In this document: positions 1-8,990 of the stretch, piece after piece
How positions within the stretch are numbered: position 1 is the stretch's first letter
Layout of the letters: every line of letters begins with the position of its first letter
Assembly: GCF_003245365.1 (NCBI RefSeq)
Contig: NZ_NBIU01000012.1
Location: forward strand, 1 to 46,100
Direction: 5' to 3'
Length of the DNA: 46,100 nucleotides
Source of the DNA: Helicobacter valdiviensis
GTDB lineage: Bacteria > Campylobacterota > Campylobacteria > Campylobacterales > Helicobacteraceae
Translations under genes and position numbers: made by a program
The notes under the pieces: model-generated
Databases searched by the model: none
Told to the model about the DNA's origin: nothing
What the model saw: the letters and a program-made list of their open reading frames with translations, nothing else

Positions 1-406
1 ATATCTAACAAATACCTAATAAATATAAAGCAGACTATTAAGCAATGTAAAGCAAAATTACTTGCTTTGGTTTTTGTTCTTTGATAAAATTCTAAATTTC
101 ACCTATTTAAAATTTTAGCAGTGATAAATAAGGCTTTTTATTATTTATAGCTCTGCAAAGAAATAAATAAAATCTCTATTATATGCATATAAATTAGCAT
201 TTTTATAGATTGTTCTAACCCCAATACTTTACAATAGTAAAAACTACAATAAGCAAGTATAGAAGTGCAATTTATCCTCTTTTATTACTACAAGCAATCA
301 AACAAGTGTTCCAGCAAAATAATTTAAGGAAGATATTAAAAATTAAGGAGAATTAAAAACTAAGAAGCCAAAAGGCTTCCTAATTGCTTTAATATACCAA
401 TTGTTA
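1..406. other. Left-edge non-coding stretch
   Basis: I see no convincing gene here on either strand. It is very AT-rich and contains a perfect 8-bp inverted repeat (124-131 with 141-148) that could be the terminator of a gene lying to the left. A Shine-Dalgarno-like AAGGAG near 343 is not followed by an open frame. The right end holds the terminator of the cytochrome gene. Confidence 0.5.
364..379 (-). terminator. Rho-independent terminator of the cytochrome c gene
   Basis: GAAGCC and GGCTTC form a perfect 6-bp stem around an AAAA loop. On the minus strand the stem is followed shortly by a T run (TTAGTTTTTAA). It lies about 30 bases past the stop codon at 407. Confidence 0.7.
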
Positions 407-1396
407 TTATTTTTTTAGCATAGGTTCATAAGGCCCAAATCTGTGCTGTGTAGTAGAAAAATTATCATCATAAGGTCCTACATCCATATCAAGAGGTTTT
501 ACTTTTCTATCTGGGAAATCTGCCTCACGATTAGCTTTAATTGGGCGTGGCTTAGAATTCATATAAGCTGCCACATCATAGGCTTCCTCTAAACTTAAAG
601 TCGCATCTCCTTGAGGCATATTTGCTTTAATATACGAAGCTGCTTTAATAAGACGATACATTCCTGCACCTGTATTATAGCTATCTTCTCCCCAAAGTGG
701 TGGGAACGCATAATAATCCATTCCTGGAACTCCATTCTTCACTCCTTGTCCATCTGCTTGATGGCAAGCTACACATTTATCATTATAAATCGCCTCACCT
801 TTTTTAGGATCTGCTGCCCTATTTAGATAATCAATTTTTTGCAAACTTTCTCCCTTAGTGCTAGCACCTGTTGGCACACCTTGTGAGAGCCATTGCATAT
901 AAGTTACCATTGCTTTCATCTCTAGTGCATTATCTGGCATTCTTTTACCATTCATAGAGCGTTCAAAACAGCCATTAATCCTATCTTGCAAAGTAATAAT
1001 TTTATCAGCCCTACCATTATATTGTGGAAATCTCGCCCAAATTCCTACAAAACCTGCTTGGTTTGGAACACTACCTGCTTTTGCATGACAGCTAGAACAG
1101 GAAAGATTGTTGCCTGCAAACTGCTTCTTCTTATCTTTTGCCTGTGGTCCTACATACCAAGTTGTTTGATTTAGAATTTTATTGCCTAAAATAACCATTT
1201 CTGAATATTTAGAATTTTTTGGCATTTTAGTTTCATCAATCGTTCCATCCGCATTTAAAGCCTCTGGAGTTTTCCATTCTACTGCTTCTAGCTTAATTCC
1301 AGTTTCTTTTTTATCTTTCTCTAGTTGTTCATCAAGCGCATAAATACAACTTGTAGCAAGCAATAAACCCGCTAATACTATTGAAAACTTTTTCAT
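407..1396 (-). CDS. tsdA: TsdA-like dihaem cytochrome c (thiosulfate dehydrogenase / tetrathionate reductase)
   Basis: Periplasmic c-type cytochrome that in this family interconverts thiosulfate and tetrathionate. The 329-aa protein starts with a Sec signal peptide (about residues 1-20) and carries two haem sites, CSSCH at 100-104 and CVACH at 208-212. The stretch RINGCFERSMNG (139-150) is characteristic of TsdA, and Cys143 is the likely distal ligand of haem 1. Met260 (ANMPQG) is a plausible distal ligand of haem 2, as in the Campylobacter jejuni bifunctional enzyme. GGATTAAT lies just upstream of the start. It is monocistronic, with a terminator at 364-379. The family call is firm; which direction of catalysis dominates cannot be read from sequence. 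Confidence 0.82.
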   Translation of the reverse strand: MKKFSIVLAGLLLATSCIYALDEQLEKDKKETGIKLEAVEWKTPEALNADGTIDETKMPKNSKYSEMVILGNKILNQTTWYVGPQAKDKKKQFAGNNLSCSSCHAKAGSVPNQAGFVGIWARFPQYNGRADKIITLQDRINGCFERSMNGKRMPDNALEMKAMVTYMQWLSQGVPTGASTKGESLQKIDYLNRAADPKKGEAIYNDKCVACHQADGQGVKNGVPGMDYYAFPPLWGEDSYNTGAGMYRLIKAASYIKANMPQGDATLSLEEAYDVAAYMNSKPRPIKANREADFPDRKVKPLDMDVGPYDDNFSTTQHRFGPYEPMLKK

Positions 1397-1625
1397 AATT
1401 AATCCTTTTTAACTTATTTATGTTTAAGTCTATTCCTTTTATCTTAAAAAGTCAAGTCTATTATTAGTAAATGAACGATAAATGAAAATAAATAGGTAAT
1501 TTGCCATATAAATAGAGTAAAAAATACACAAAAATACTTTAATTTTTATTTTTAAAGAAAAATTTGGAAACATTTTTTTACTTAAATTACTTTTTTGCTC
1601 TTGACTAATAGCAACTCTAATGTTG

Positions 1626-1631
1626 TATAAT
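1626..1631 (+). promoter_or_regulatory. -10 box (TATAAT) of the alcohol dehydrogenase gene
   Basis: A perfect TATAAT lies 28 bases before the ATG at 1660. AAGGAG (1649-1654) is the ribosome binding site. No clear -35 box is visible, as is usual for sigma-70 promoters in this group. Confidence 0.6.
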
Positions 1632-1659
1632 TTCTAAAACTAAACTACAAGGAGTAAAT

Positions 1660-2751
1660 ATGCTTTTAGATTCCAATTTAGATGAAGCAAAGAGTGGCAA
1701 AAGAATAAGTGCCAAAGGCTATGCAGTAGCACATAAAAGCGATAGCTTCAAACCTTTTTCTTTTTCTCGCCATCCACTAGGAGAAAATGATATTTTAATT
1801 GAAATTTTATATGCAGGAATCTGCCACAGCGATATTCATTCTGCAAGAAGTGAATGGAAAGAAGGGATTTATCCTATGGTACCTGGACATGAAATAGCTG
1901 GAAAAGTAGTTGCAGTGGGTGCAAAGGTGAGTAAATTTAAAGTAGGTGATTATGCGGGTGTTGGTTGTATGGTAAATTCTTGTGGAGAGTGCGAAGCTTG
2001 CAGGGCTTCAAATGAGCAATTTTGTGAAAATGGCAAGACAATCTTTACTTATGATTGCCATGATTGTTTTCATGATAATGAACCAACCTTTGGCGGATAT
2101 TCTAATAATATTGTAGTGAGTGAAAAATTTGCTATTAATGTGCCACAAAATGCACCACTTGATAAGGTTGCACCTTTACTTTGTGCTGGGATTACAACTT
2201 ATTCTCCATTAAAATTTAGCGGTGTAAAAAAGGGTGATAAAGTTGCGGTAGCTGGATTTGGTGGGCTTGGTGTAATGGCTGTAAAATATGCTTTGCAAAT
2301 GGGCGCTGAAGTTTATGTTTTTGCAAGGAATAAAAACAAAGAATCTGAAGCTAAAAAACTTGGTGTAACAAAGCTTTATGACAGCACACAAAATGTAAAT
2401 GAAAGATTTGATTTAATCATTTCAACTATTCCTACAAAATACGATCCAATGGAATATGTAAATTTGCTAAAAAATGGTGGTGAAATGGCAATAGTTGGGC
2501 TTCCACCAGTTGGTGAAGCTGTGCCAACAGATCTTACACGCCTTGTATTTGCCGCAAATAAAAAGGTGTATGGTTCGCTTATTGGTGGGATTAAAGAAAC
2601 TCAAGAAATGATGGATTTTTCACTAAAGCATGAAATTTATCCAGAAACTGAAATTATAAGCATAGATAAAATCAATGAAGCTTATGAAAATCTCACAAGT
2701 GGCAAAGCAAAATTTCGCTATGTGATTGATATGAAGAGTTTAGAAAAATAA
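1660..2751 (+). CDS. Zinc-dependent alcohol dehydrogenase (cinnamyl-alcohol dehydrogenase-like)
   Basis: Medium-chain dehydrogenase/reductase that interconverts aldehydes and alcohols with NAD(P)H in the cytoplasm. Catalytic zinc ligands are visible as Cys55 (GICHSD), His77/Glu78 (PGHE) and Cys175. The structural zinc lobe is Cys108, Cys111, Cys114 and Cys122. The Rossmann loop GFGGLG is at 199-204. The length (363 aa) is slightly longer than the usual ~350 because of a short N-terminal extension. It resembles the YahK/CAD branch, where H. pylori has HP1104. It has its own promoter and terminator. The substrate is not predictable; broad aldehyde detoxification is the usual role. Confidence 0.85.
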   Translation: MLLDSNLDEAKSGKRISAKGYAVAHKSDSFKPFSFSRHPLGENDILIEILYAGICHSDIHSARSEWKEGIYPMVPGHEIAGKVVAVGAKVSKFKVGDYAGVGCMVNSCGECEACRASNEQFCENGKTIFTYDCHDCFHDNEPTFGGYSNNIVVSEKFAINVPQNAPLDKVAPLLCAGITTYSPLKFSGVKKGDKVAVAGFGGLGVMAVKYALQMGAEVYVFARNKNKESEAKKLGVTKLYDSTQNVNERFDLIISTIPTKYDPMEYVNLLKNGGEMAIVGLPPVGEAVPTDLTRLVFAANKKVYGSLIGGIKETQEMMDFSLKHEIYPETEIISIDKINEAYENLTSGKAKFRYVIDMKSLEK

Positions 2752-2760
2752 CCTTAAAAA

Positions 2761-2793
2761 TTAAATACCAAAGTAAAAAACTTTGGTATTTAA
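2761..2793. terminator. Bidirectional terminator after the alcohol dehydrogenase
   Basis: A perfect 13-bp inverted repeat, TTAAATACCAAAG (2761-2773) and CTTTGGTATTTAA (2781-2793), surrounds a 7-base loop, ten bases after the stop codon. T-rich sequence follows on the plus strand. It separates this gene from the convergent SGNH-like gene. Confidence 0.75.
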
Positions 2794-2885
2794 CTCATCT
2801 ATTTTTCTACTTAATTTTCCCAAATAAAAAGTATCTATAAAAATTATAACAACTTCATATTTTTACAATATTTCAATATAGAAAA

Positions 2886-4454
2886 TCATTTCTCCTTATG
2901 CTCCCTATATAACCTACGCACTTCTTTTAGGAAGCCAATGTATGCAAATATTCGCCCCCCCCCCCGCACATTATTTGCTTTTATGAGTGCTGCTCCTAGT
3001 TTGTAAGTTAAGCTATTTTGTATCATTAAAGCATTTTTATAATCCACATAAGCTTCTAAAGGTTTCTTCTTTAATTCTCCTATTTGCTCTCTTTTGTGTT
3101 TTTTAACAATATAAGGAGCTATAAAAACTAGTCTTATCATTTTCCATCCTAAATTATATCGGATTGCCTCACCAAGTTTATAAGAGAGATGATTGCAAAC
3201 TCTAGCAGTCGCTAAATCAACATTATTTGCAATACTTTTAGCAGTTAAACCCATTTTTTCACAATACTCTTCTATAATCTCTTGATATAACTTGATAGGC
3301 GGGATTAGATGATTAAAGTTATAATCTTTTTCAATTTCTATATTCTCATTGGCTAATTTTTCAAAATCTATTTCCCCATTGTGATAATTTCCATTAGGTG
3401 AAGCAAGAAAAAACGAAATAAGATCACAAAATTCTAATTTTTTAGAATCAGAATACCAGCTCATAGCCGCATTAAATCTCTCATTACACGGTTTATCAAC
3501 ATTTAAAGCCACATAGCTTTCTTTATCCACCACAAAATCCCTTTGTATTTCCACTACATTTACAAACAGATTATTTTCTTTAACAATACTTTCTTCTTTA
3601 TTGCAAATTTCAAGGCTTGAATAGTTTCTAAATACATTTTTACAAGTATCACCCCATTCTTTCTTCCAATTGCTTTTGGTGTTCCAAGTATGCAAAGCAA
3701 TTAAATGAAAATTTTCAAATAGATTAGGAATTTTTAGCTTTACATCTTTATGGACTCTATATACCTTCTCTTGATACATAGAATTTTGAACTTCTATTTT
3801 TTCTAATGCACCTTTGATGATTTCTAATTGATTAGCATTACAAAAACTAAATTTAGGATTATCATTAATGAATTCTAGACTTTTAGTCTCTTTAAAATCT
3901 CTAATAGCTTTTATAAGATTTTTTCCAAATTCACACATAATCCTAGCTTGCTGATGAGTGGAGTCAATTCTGTTTCCAAATTCTTCAATATTATGCTCTT
4001 TATAATATTCTTGCATATCAACGCAATTAATTCCATATTGTTTGCAAAGCATTTTGTGGATATTGTTAATAATTTTATAATTTCCTATTTGCATTGGCAA
4101 AAGAATAGAAACCACCTTTTTTTTCAAAAAATAAAGCTCTTTATAAAACCAATTTAAATTTCTATAAATAAGCTCTAAAGGTAATTTTTCATGTTCTGAA
4201 GCATTATTAGCAATCTCATTAATATTTGACTCGGTTATAATTAATTCTGTATTTTTAAATACTTCTTGATTTTTCTCTCTCTTTAACTCATAAAGATTTT
4301 GAATAGCAGTGCAACTTCCCACTGCAAAATTATAAACCTCCAATCTCTCTTGCGAAGAATTTCTATTATAATTCTCCACCCCTTCTTTTACGCCTTTTTG
4401 CAATCCATCTACCATCACAGAATTACTTCCACCAAGCAAAACAATATTCCTCAA
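2886..4454 (-). CDS. SGNH-hydrolase-like protein with a phase-variable poly-G tract near its 3' end
   Basis: I do not recognise the exact family. The N-terminal ~190 residues look like an SGNH/GDSL hydrolase: LLGGSNS with Ser10 (block I), a Gly in FAVGS (46), ESNINE near 75-80, and DSTH with Asp164 and His167 (block V). Such enzymes often add or remove acyl groups on glycans. The C-terminal ~320 residues match nothing I know. There is no signal peptide. An 11-G tract encodes Arg-Gly-Gly-Gly about 20 codons before the stop. At the present length the frame reaches its longest end (522 aa); one G more or fewer gives different tails ending within 9 to 15 codons. The gene stands alone, convergent with adh and divergent from fdxA. 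A role in modifying surface or flagellar glycans is an inference. Confidence 0.6.
   Translation of the reverse strand: MRNIVLLGGSNSVMVDGLQKGVKEGVENYNRNSSQERLEVYNFAVGSCTAIQNLYELKREKNQEVFKNTELIITESNINEIANNASEHEKLPLELIYRNLNWFYKELYFLKKKVVSILLPMQIGNYKIINNIHKMLCKQYGINCVDMQEYYKEHNIEEFGNRIDSTHQQARIMCEFGKNLIKAIRDFKETKSLEFINDNPKFSFCNANQLEIIKGALEKIEVQNSMYQEKVYRVHKDVKLKIPNLFENFHLIALHTWNTKSNWKKEWGDTCKNVFRNYSSLEICNKEESIVKENNLFVNVVEIQRDFVVDKESYVALNVDKPCNERFNAAMSWYSDSKKLEFCDLISFFLASPNGNYHNGEIDFEKLANENIEIEKDYNFNHLIPPIKLYQEIIEEYCEKMGLTAKSIANNVDLATARVCNHLSYKLGEAIRYNLGWKMIRLVFIAPYIVKKHKREQIGELKKKPLEAYVDYKNALMIQNSLTYKLGAALIKANNVRGGGRIFAYIGFLKEVRRLYREHKEK
2955..2965 (-). repeat. Poly-C (11) homopolymer tract, phase-variation type
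   Basis: Eleven consecutive C on the plus strand (G on the coding strand) lie inside the SGNH-like gene. G tracts of this length are classical slipped-strand switches in Campylobacter and Helicobacter, and long C/G runs are otherwise very rare in DNA this AT-rich. Confidence 0.85.
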
Positions 4455-4546
4455 ACTAAAAACTCCTAAAGCTAAATTTCAAAATTATTCTACAAAATAT
4501 TTCCTTGCACTTTTTACACTCGTTTATTTTTGCACTCAAGAAACAT

Positions 4547-4552
4547 TATAAT
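4547..4552 (+). promoter_or_regulatory. -10 box (TATAAT) before the ferredoxin/LOS operon
   Basis: A perfect TATAAT lies 83 bases before the ferredoxin ATG. It implies a leader of roughly 75 bases. It is the best promoter candidate for the run of six genes that follows. Confidence 0.5.
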
Positions 4553-4635
4553 TTTACACTTTTTAAGTTATTTTTTATATTCTTTTAGCTAAAAACTCTT
4601 TTTATTTTCTTGAAATTAAATTTTAGGAGCTTACT

Positions 4636-4887
4636 ATGTCTTTAATGATTCTTGAAGATTGCATTGCATGCGATGCCTGTTTAGAAGAGTGCCCAAACTC
4701 TGCAATTGAGGAAGGTGATCCTTTTTACATCATTGATCCTGAACTCTGCACAGAATGTTATGGCTTTTATGATGAGCCAGCTTGCGTTTCTGTGTGTCCT
4801 GTAGATGTTATTGTCCCTGATCCTGACAATGTAGAAACGCTAGAAGAGCTAAAATACAAGCACTCCCAAATCAATAAGGACAGCTAA
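4636..4887 (+). CDS. fdxA: 2[4Fe-4S] ferredoxin
   Basis: Small soluble electron carrier of 83 aa. The first cluster motif is CIACDACLEECP. The second is CTECYGFYDEPACVSVCP, with the longer C-x2-C-x8-C-x3-C spacing of the YfhL/Alvin-type ferredoxins. This is the counterpart of H. pylori HP0277 (FdxA), which has been linked to metronidazole susceptibility and iron-responsive expression. TTAGGAG gives a good ribosome binding site before the ATG. It is followed six bases later by ppx, the same order as HP0277-HP0278. Confidence 0.9.
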   Translation: MSLMILEDCIACDACLEECPNSAIEEGDPFYIIDPELCTECYGFYDEPACVSVCPVDVIVPDPDNVETLEELKYKHSQINKDS

Positions 4888-4893
4888 GCATAA

Positions 4894-6342
4894 ATGGCAA
4901 AAATCACTGCAGTTATTGATATTGGTTCCAATTCAGCCAGAATGGCTATTTTTGAAAAAACAAGCCATTTTGGCTTTCACCTCCTTTATGAAACCAAAAG
5001 CAAAGTAAGAATTTCTGAATCTAGCTACCAAAATCAAGGTTATTTGCAAGAAATCCCTATGCAAAGAGCCATCAATGCATTAAGTGATTTTTTATTTATT
5101 GCAAAGATACATAAAGCCAGAAAAATCCTTTGCGTTGCAACCTCTGCACTAAGAGATGCACCCAATAAAGCCTATTTTTTAGCACTTGCTAGAAAAATTG
5201 GCCTTAATATCAAAATCATTGATGGAGATAAAGAAGCCTATTATGGAGCCTTAGCAGCACTTAATCTATTACCCTATCAAGAAGGGATTACAATTGATAT
5301 TGGTGGAGGTAGCACAGAATGCGCCCTCATACAAAACAATAAAATCATAGATAAAATTTCGCTCAATCTTGGCACTATTAGACTAAAAGAGCTCTTTTTT
5401 GATAAAAGCGATTATAAAGGCGCAAGAGAATTTGTGCTAGAACACTTAAGCAAACTTCCTAAGCATTTTAAGCACAAAAGAATTTTCGGCATTGGTGGAA
5501 CTGCAAGAGCTTTAAGCAAATCCATTCAAAAGCAAATCAATTACCCCCTAGATACTCTCCATGCATTTGAATATAATTTTGATACCTATCAGGATTTTTT
5601 TAAAACTCTTTATACTTCCAATCAAAAAGATCTTTTAAAATACAATATTAAAGAAGATAGACTAGACTCCATTCAAGGGGGCGCTTTAATCTTCCATCTT
5701 GCTTTAGAAAATTTTGGTGCAGAATGCGTAGTTACAAGTGGTGTTGGAGTAAGAGAGGGAGTATTTTTGCACGATCTTTTAAGACACAATAATGGCATTT
5801 TCCCACCAAATTTTAATCCAAGCTTAAGAAGCATTAAAGACAGGTTTATCAACAATCCCCACAAATCAAAAACCACAAAAATACTCCTTTCAAGACTCAT
5901 AAAAACCCTAAATTATGAATACCTAGAGCCCTTTTACAAACATATTCTTATCGCAGCAGAGCTTTGTGATATAGGAATTGCATTAAATTTTTATGAAAAA
6001 AACCACCATGGAAGTTATTTTGTCTTTAATACACTAAATTATGCACTCACTCATAAAGATAGGCTACTAATTGCCACACTTATTAAATTTAACAACAAAA
6101 AAATCCCGCAGAACTTAGAATTTAAAGAGCTTTTACCACCTTTTGAAACTCTAAATATCCTTAATTTTCTCTTGAGCCTAAGCGATATTTTAAGCTACCA
6201 TAAAAATCCAAAAACTCTTGAGATTTCTTGCAAAGATTGTGGATTTGAAACTATCATTACCCTAAAAAATCCCACACACACTTTAGAAGAAAAACTCAAA
6301 AAACTCTCTATTCCAAATCTTTTCAAGCTTGATATATGCTAA
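4894..6342 (+). CDS. ppx: Exopolyphosphatase / guanosine pentaphosphatase (Ppx/GppA)
   Basis: ASKHA-fold phosphatase that shortens polyphosphate and/or hydrolyses pppGpp, so it is tied to stringent and stress control. The phosphate-1 loop VIDIGSNS is at residues 7-14, TSALRDAPN at 83-91, and the phosphate-2 loop DIGGGSTE at 135-142. The remaining C-terminal part corresponds to the helical domain of the two-domain enzymes; 482 aa is normal. It overlaps waaC by 7 bases and follows fdxA, as in H. pylori HP0278. Ppx and GppA activities cannot be separated from sequence. Confidence 0.88.
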   Translation: MAKITAVIDIGSNSARMAIFEKTSHFGFHLLYETKSKVRISESSYQNQGYLQEIPMQRAINALSDFLFIAKIHKARKILCVATSALRDAPNKAYFLALARKIGLNIKIIDGDKEAYYGALAALNLLPYQEGITIDIGGGSTECALIQNNKIIDKISLNLGTIRLKELFFDKSDYKGAREFVLEHLSKLPKHFKHKRIFGIGGTARALSKSIQKQINYPLDTLHAFEYNFDTYQDFFKTLYTSNQKDLLKYNIKEDRLDSIQGGALIFHLALENFGAECVVTSGVGVREGVFLHDLLRHNNGIFPPNFNPSLRSIKDRFINNPHKSKTTKILLSRLIKTLNYEYLEPFYKHILIAAELCDIGIALNFYEKNHHGSYFVFNTLNYALTHKDRLLIATLIKFNNKKIPQNLEFKELLPPFETLNILNFLLSLSDILSYHKNPKTLEISCKDCGFETIITLKNPTHTLEEKLKKLSIPNLFKLDIC

Positions 6343-7322
6343 AAATTGCTATTGTAAGATTAAGTGCTATGGGAGATATTATCCATAGTGCTAGCATTCT
6401 GCCTTTATTTTTAAAATGCCTTTATGAAATAGAACCCAACATTACTTTACATTGGTATGTAGATAGCATTTTTGCAGAAATCCTAGAAGATTCTCCACTA
6501 ATACACAAAGTTATTCCCCTACCCCTAAAGCAAAGCATACAAACCAAAAACTTTAAACAACTCTTTGCAATCTACAAAACTCTAAAAAAAGAAAAATATG
6601 ATTATGTGCTAGACTTGCAAGGCCTCTTAAAATCTGCAATCATTGGGAAAATTTTACCCTCTAAAAATTTTATCGGTTTTGATAGAAAAAGTATCAAAGA
6701 ACCTCTAGCTTCTCTTTTTTATACAAAAAAAATCCACTCTCCCTATGAAGAACATATTTTATTACGCAATGCAAAACTTGCATTTTTAGCATTTGGCTTG
6801 CAATATCCTACTCTAGAGCAACTCTTGGCTTCTAAAAACTTTTTAGGCCATCAAAAACAAGACTTTTTTTCACAAACTCCTAAAAAAGTTCTTTTTGTTT
6901 TAGAAACCTCCAAACTCAATAAAACCTATCCGCTCAATTCCTTTTTAGAACTTGCTAAACTTTTTAACACTCTTAAAATTAAGCCCATCTTACTTTCACA
7001 CAAGACCCCTCTTCCACAAAGCCAAAACTACTATTCCATCCATTCTTTAAACCTAAAAGAAGTAAAATCTCTACTTGCAAATATGGATTTAGTAATTGGA
7101 GGAGATACAGGCATTACACATCTAGCTTGGGCACTCTCTATCCCTTCCATTACGCTCTTTGGAGCAACTCCTAAAGCTAGATTTTCACTCCAAACCAAAA
7201 TCAATCTAAGCCTAGAAGCCAATAAAAATGCAAACTACGACAAGAAAGACTTTAGTATACAAAACATTCAACCTATAGATATTTTTTCTTTAGCGCAATC
7301 TCTTTTAAAGGAAGTCTTATGA
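6336..7322 (+). CDS. waaC: LPS/LOS heptosyltransferase I
   Basis: GT9-family enzyme that adds the first L-glycero-D-manno-heptose to Kdo of lipid A-Kdo on the cytoplasmic face of the inner membrane. The N-terminus IVRLSAMGD with Asp14 is the usual heptosyltransferase start. GGDTGITH (255-262) is the ADP-heptose site, with Asp257 and His262. The length of 328 aa is normal. It overlaps ppx by 7 bases and the acyltransferase by 4 (ATGA), so translation is probably coupled. The position equals HP0279. Confidence 0.9.
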   Translation: MLKIAIVRLSAMGDIIHSASILPLFLKCLYEIEPNITLHWYVDSIFAEILEDSPLIHKVIPLPLKQSIQTKNFKQLFAIYKTLKKEKYDYVLDLQGLLKSAIIGKILPSKNFIGFDRKSIKEPLASLFYTKKIHSPYEEHILLRNAKLAFLAFGLQYPTLEQLLASKNFLGHQKQDFFSQTPKKVLFVLETSKLNKTYPLNSFLELAKLFNTLKIKPILLSHKTPLPQSQNYYSIHSLNLKEVKSLLANMDLVIGGDTGITHLAWALSIPSITLFGATPKARFSLQTKINLSLEANKNANYDKKDFSIQNIQPIDIFSLAQSLLKEVL

Positions 7323-8236
7323 AATTTAAAAAAATGCTTCTTTTTACTTTCTTTAATAGCCTTGGATATTTCTTTTTATATATGCCCCATTTTATGCGTT
7401 TAGGATTGGCTAAAGGTATCGCTTTTATACTCTACAAACTTGACAAAAAGCGTAAAAACGATATTTTAGCAAATTTAGAATTCGCCTATTGTGGCAATTT
7501 ACCCAAAAAACAAAAACAAGAAATCATCTTTACAAATTACCTAAATATTGTTTATAACGCTATTGGATTTTTTATGCTTGGCGTAAGCTCTAAAGAGCAA
7601 ATTTTAAAATCCAGCACATTGCAAAATTCCCACTTTATACAAGAAGCACTAGATTCCAAAAAACCTATTATTTTTGTTACAGCACATTTTGGAAATTGGG
7701 AATATGCCACACCCATTTTTACTTGCCACTTCAATCTACCTATCACTGCAGTGGCCAGAATGACACCCTACCCACTTATTAATGAATATCTCTATAAAGT
7801 AAGAGAACGCTTCAACATTAAAATTCTAGATAAAAAAGGTGTAGCCCCCTCACTTATTAAAGCTTTGCGTAATCATGAAATCATTGGCATAGTAAGCGAT
7901 CAAAATACTGCCAACAAAGATGGCGAACTTGTAAAATTTTTCAATAAAAATGTGCGTCATACTCCCATTGCCTCTATGCTTGCAAGAAAGTTTGATGGTA
8001 TTATTTTACCTTGCTTTGTATCTTATTCTAGCAATTATTCTAAACATCTTTTTACTATCTATCCTCCCATTTTGCCAAAAAATGGTGAAGATTCAAGAGA
8101 AGAAATCCATAATCTCACACAGCTTCAAAGCGATGTTTTAGAAAAGGCAATTAGAGAAAACCCTAAAGATTGGCTATGGTTTCATAGAAAATTTAAAAAC
8201 CAATATGAAGAAATTTATAGGAAAAAATATGAATAA
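7319..8236 (+). CDS. lpxL: Lipid A biosynthesis acyltransferase (LpxL/HtrB/WaaM family)
   Basis: Membrane-associated acyltransferase that adds a secondary acyl chain to Kdo-lipid A. The catalytic H-x4-E motif reads AHFGNWE, with His123 and Glu128. An N-terminal hydrophobic segment (about 8-24) anchors it. SDQNT near 193 is also typical. AAGGA precedes the ATG inside the end of waaC. It is the counterpart of HP0280. Which acyl chain is used cannot be told. Confidence 0.88.
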   Translation: MKFKKMLLFTFFNSLGYFFLYMPHFMRLGLAKGIAFILYKLDKKRKNDILANLEFAYCGNLPKKQKQEIIFTNYLNIVYNAIGFFMLGVSSKEQILKSSTLQNSHFIQEALDSKKPIIFVTAHFGNWEYATPIFTCHFNLPITAVARMTPYPLINEYLYKVRERFNIKILDKKGVAPSLIKALRNHEIIGIVSDQNTANKDGELVKFFNKNVRHTPIASMLARKFDGIILPCFVSYSSNYSKHLFTIYPPILPKNGEDSREEIHNLTQLQSDVLEKAIRENPKDWLWFHRKFKNQYEEIYRKKYE

Positions 8237-8990
8237 AATTTCAGCTGTAATTCTTACTAAAAATTCCGCACGCCTCTTAAAAAAAGTCTTGGAGGCTTTG
8301 AAAGAACTTGATGAAGTTGTGATTTTAGATAATGGCTCAAAAGATGAAACCCTAACAATTGCCAAAAGTTTTAGTAATGTTAGCATTCATTTTCATGAAT
8401 TTATAGGTTTTGGTGCCATGAAAGCCTTAGGAAGCAAACTTGCCAAAAATTCTTGGATTTTAACCATTGATAGTGATGAAATTGCTTCAAAAACACTTAT
8501 TGATGAAATTTTAAACAAAGATTTATCGCCTACTTTTTGTTATTCTTATGATGTAAAAAATTATTTTCAAGATACTTACATTTATAGCTGTGGTTGGGGA
8601 AATGATCGCTGTATTGGACTTTATCACAAAGATTTTTATGAATTCAATCAAAACAAAGTCCATGAAGCCATTGTGCCTTTAAGCAACAAACCCCTTAAAG
8701 TTATTGATTTAAAAGGACATATTTCACACTATCCTTATGAAAATTTGGAAGCTTTTTTAGATAAAATGCAAAAATATTCTACACTTTTTGCAATGCAAAA
8801 TTGTGGCAAAAAACAATCTAGCCTTAAAAAAGCCCTGCTCCATTCCTCTTGGTATTTTTTTAGGAATTTTTTCTTGCAAAAAGGATTTATGCAAGGCAAA
8901 ATTGGCTTTATCATTAGTGCTTATAATGCACAAACTGCCTTTTGGAAATATTTAAAGCTTGATGCTCTTAATAAAAGCGAAAAACTATGA
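8229..8990 (+). CDS. Family 2 glycosyltransferase, probable LOS inner-core
   Basis: GT-A fold sugar transferase of the WaaE/KdtX type. ISAVILTKN opens the Rossmann-like domain, LDNGSKDET (about 33-41) is the nucleotide-sugar site, and DSDE (81-84) is the metal-binding DxD. The C-terminus has the aromatic/basic stretch common in LPS core glucosyltransferases. An in-frame ATG exists 24 bases earlier (8205), but the start at 8229 is preferred: AGGA is 6 bases upstream and the next conserved residues begin at once. The ATG overlaps the preceding gene's last codons, and the next gene overlaps its stop by 4 bases. WaaE-type enzymes add glucose to heptose I; that substrate is inferred. Confidence 0.8.
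   Translation: MNKISAVILTKNSARLLKKVLEALKELDEVVILDNGSKDETLTIAKSFSNVSIHFHEFIGFGAMKALGSKLAKNSWILTIDSDEIASKTLIDEILNKDLSPTFCYSYDVKNYFQDTYIYSCGWGNDRCIGLYHKDFYEFNQNKVHEAIVPLSNKPLKVIDLKGHISHYPYENLEAFLDKMQKYSTLFAMQNCGKKQSSLKKALLHSSWYFFRNFFLQKGFMQGKIGFIISAYNAQTAFWKYLKLDALNKSEKL

Noticed and set aside
8205-8228. Earlier ATG for the GT2 glycosyltransferase
   Set aside because: The ATG at 8229 has AGGA at 6 bases and begins directly with the conserved domain.
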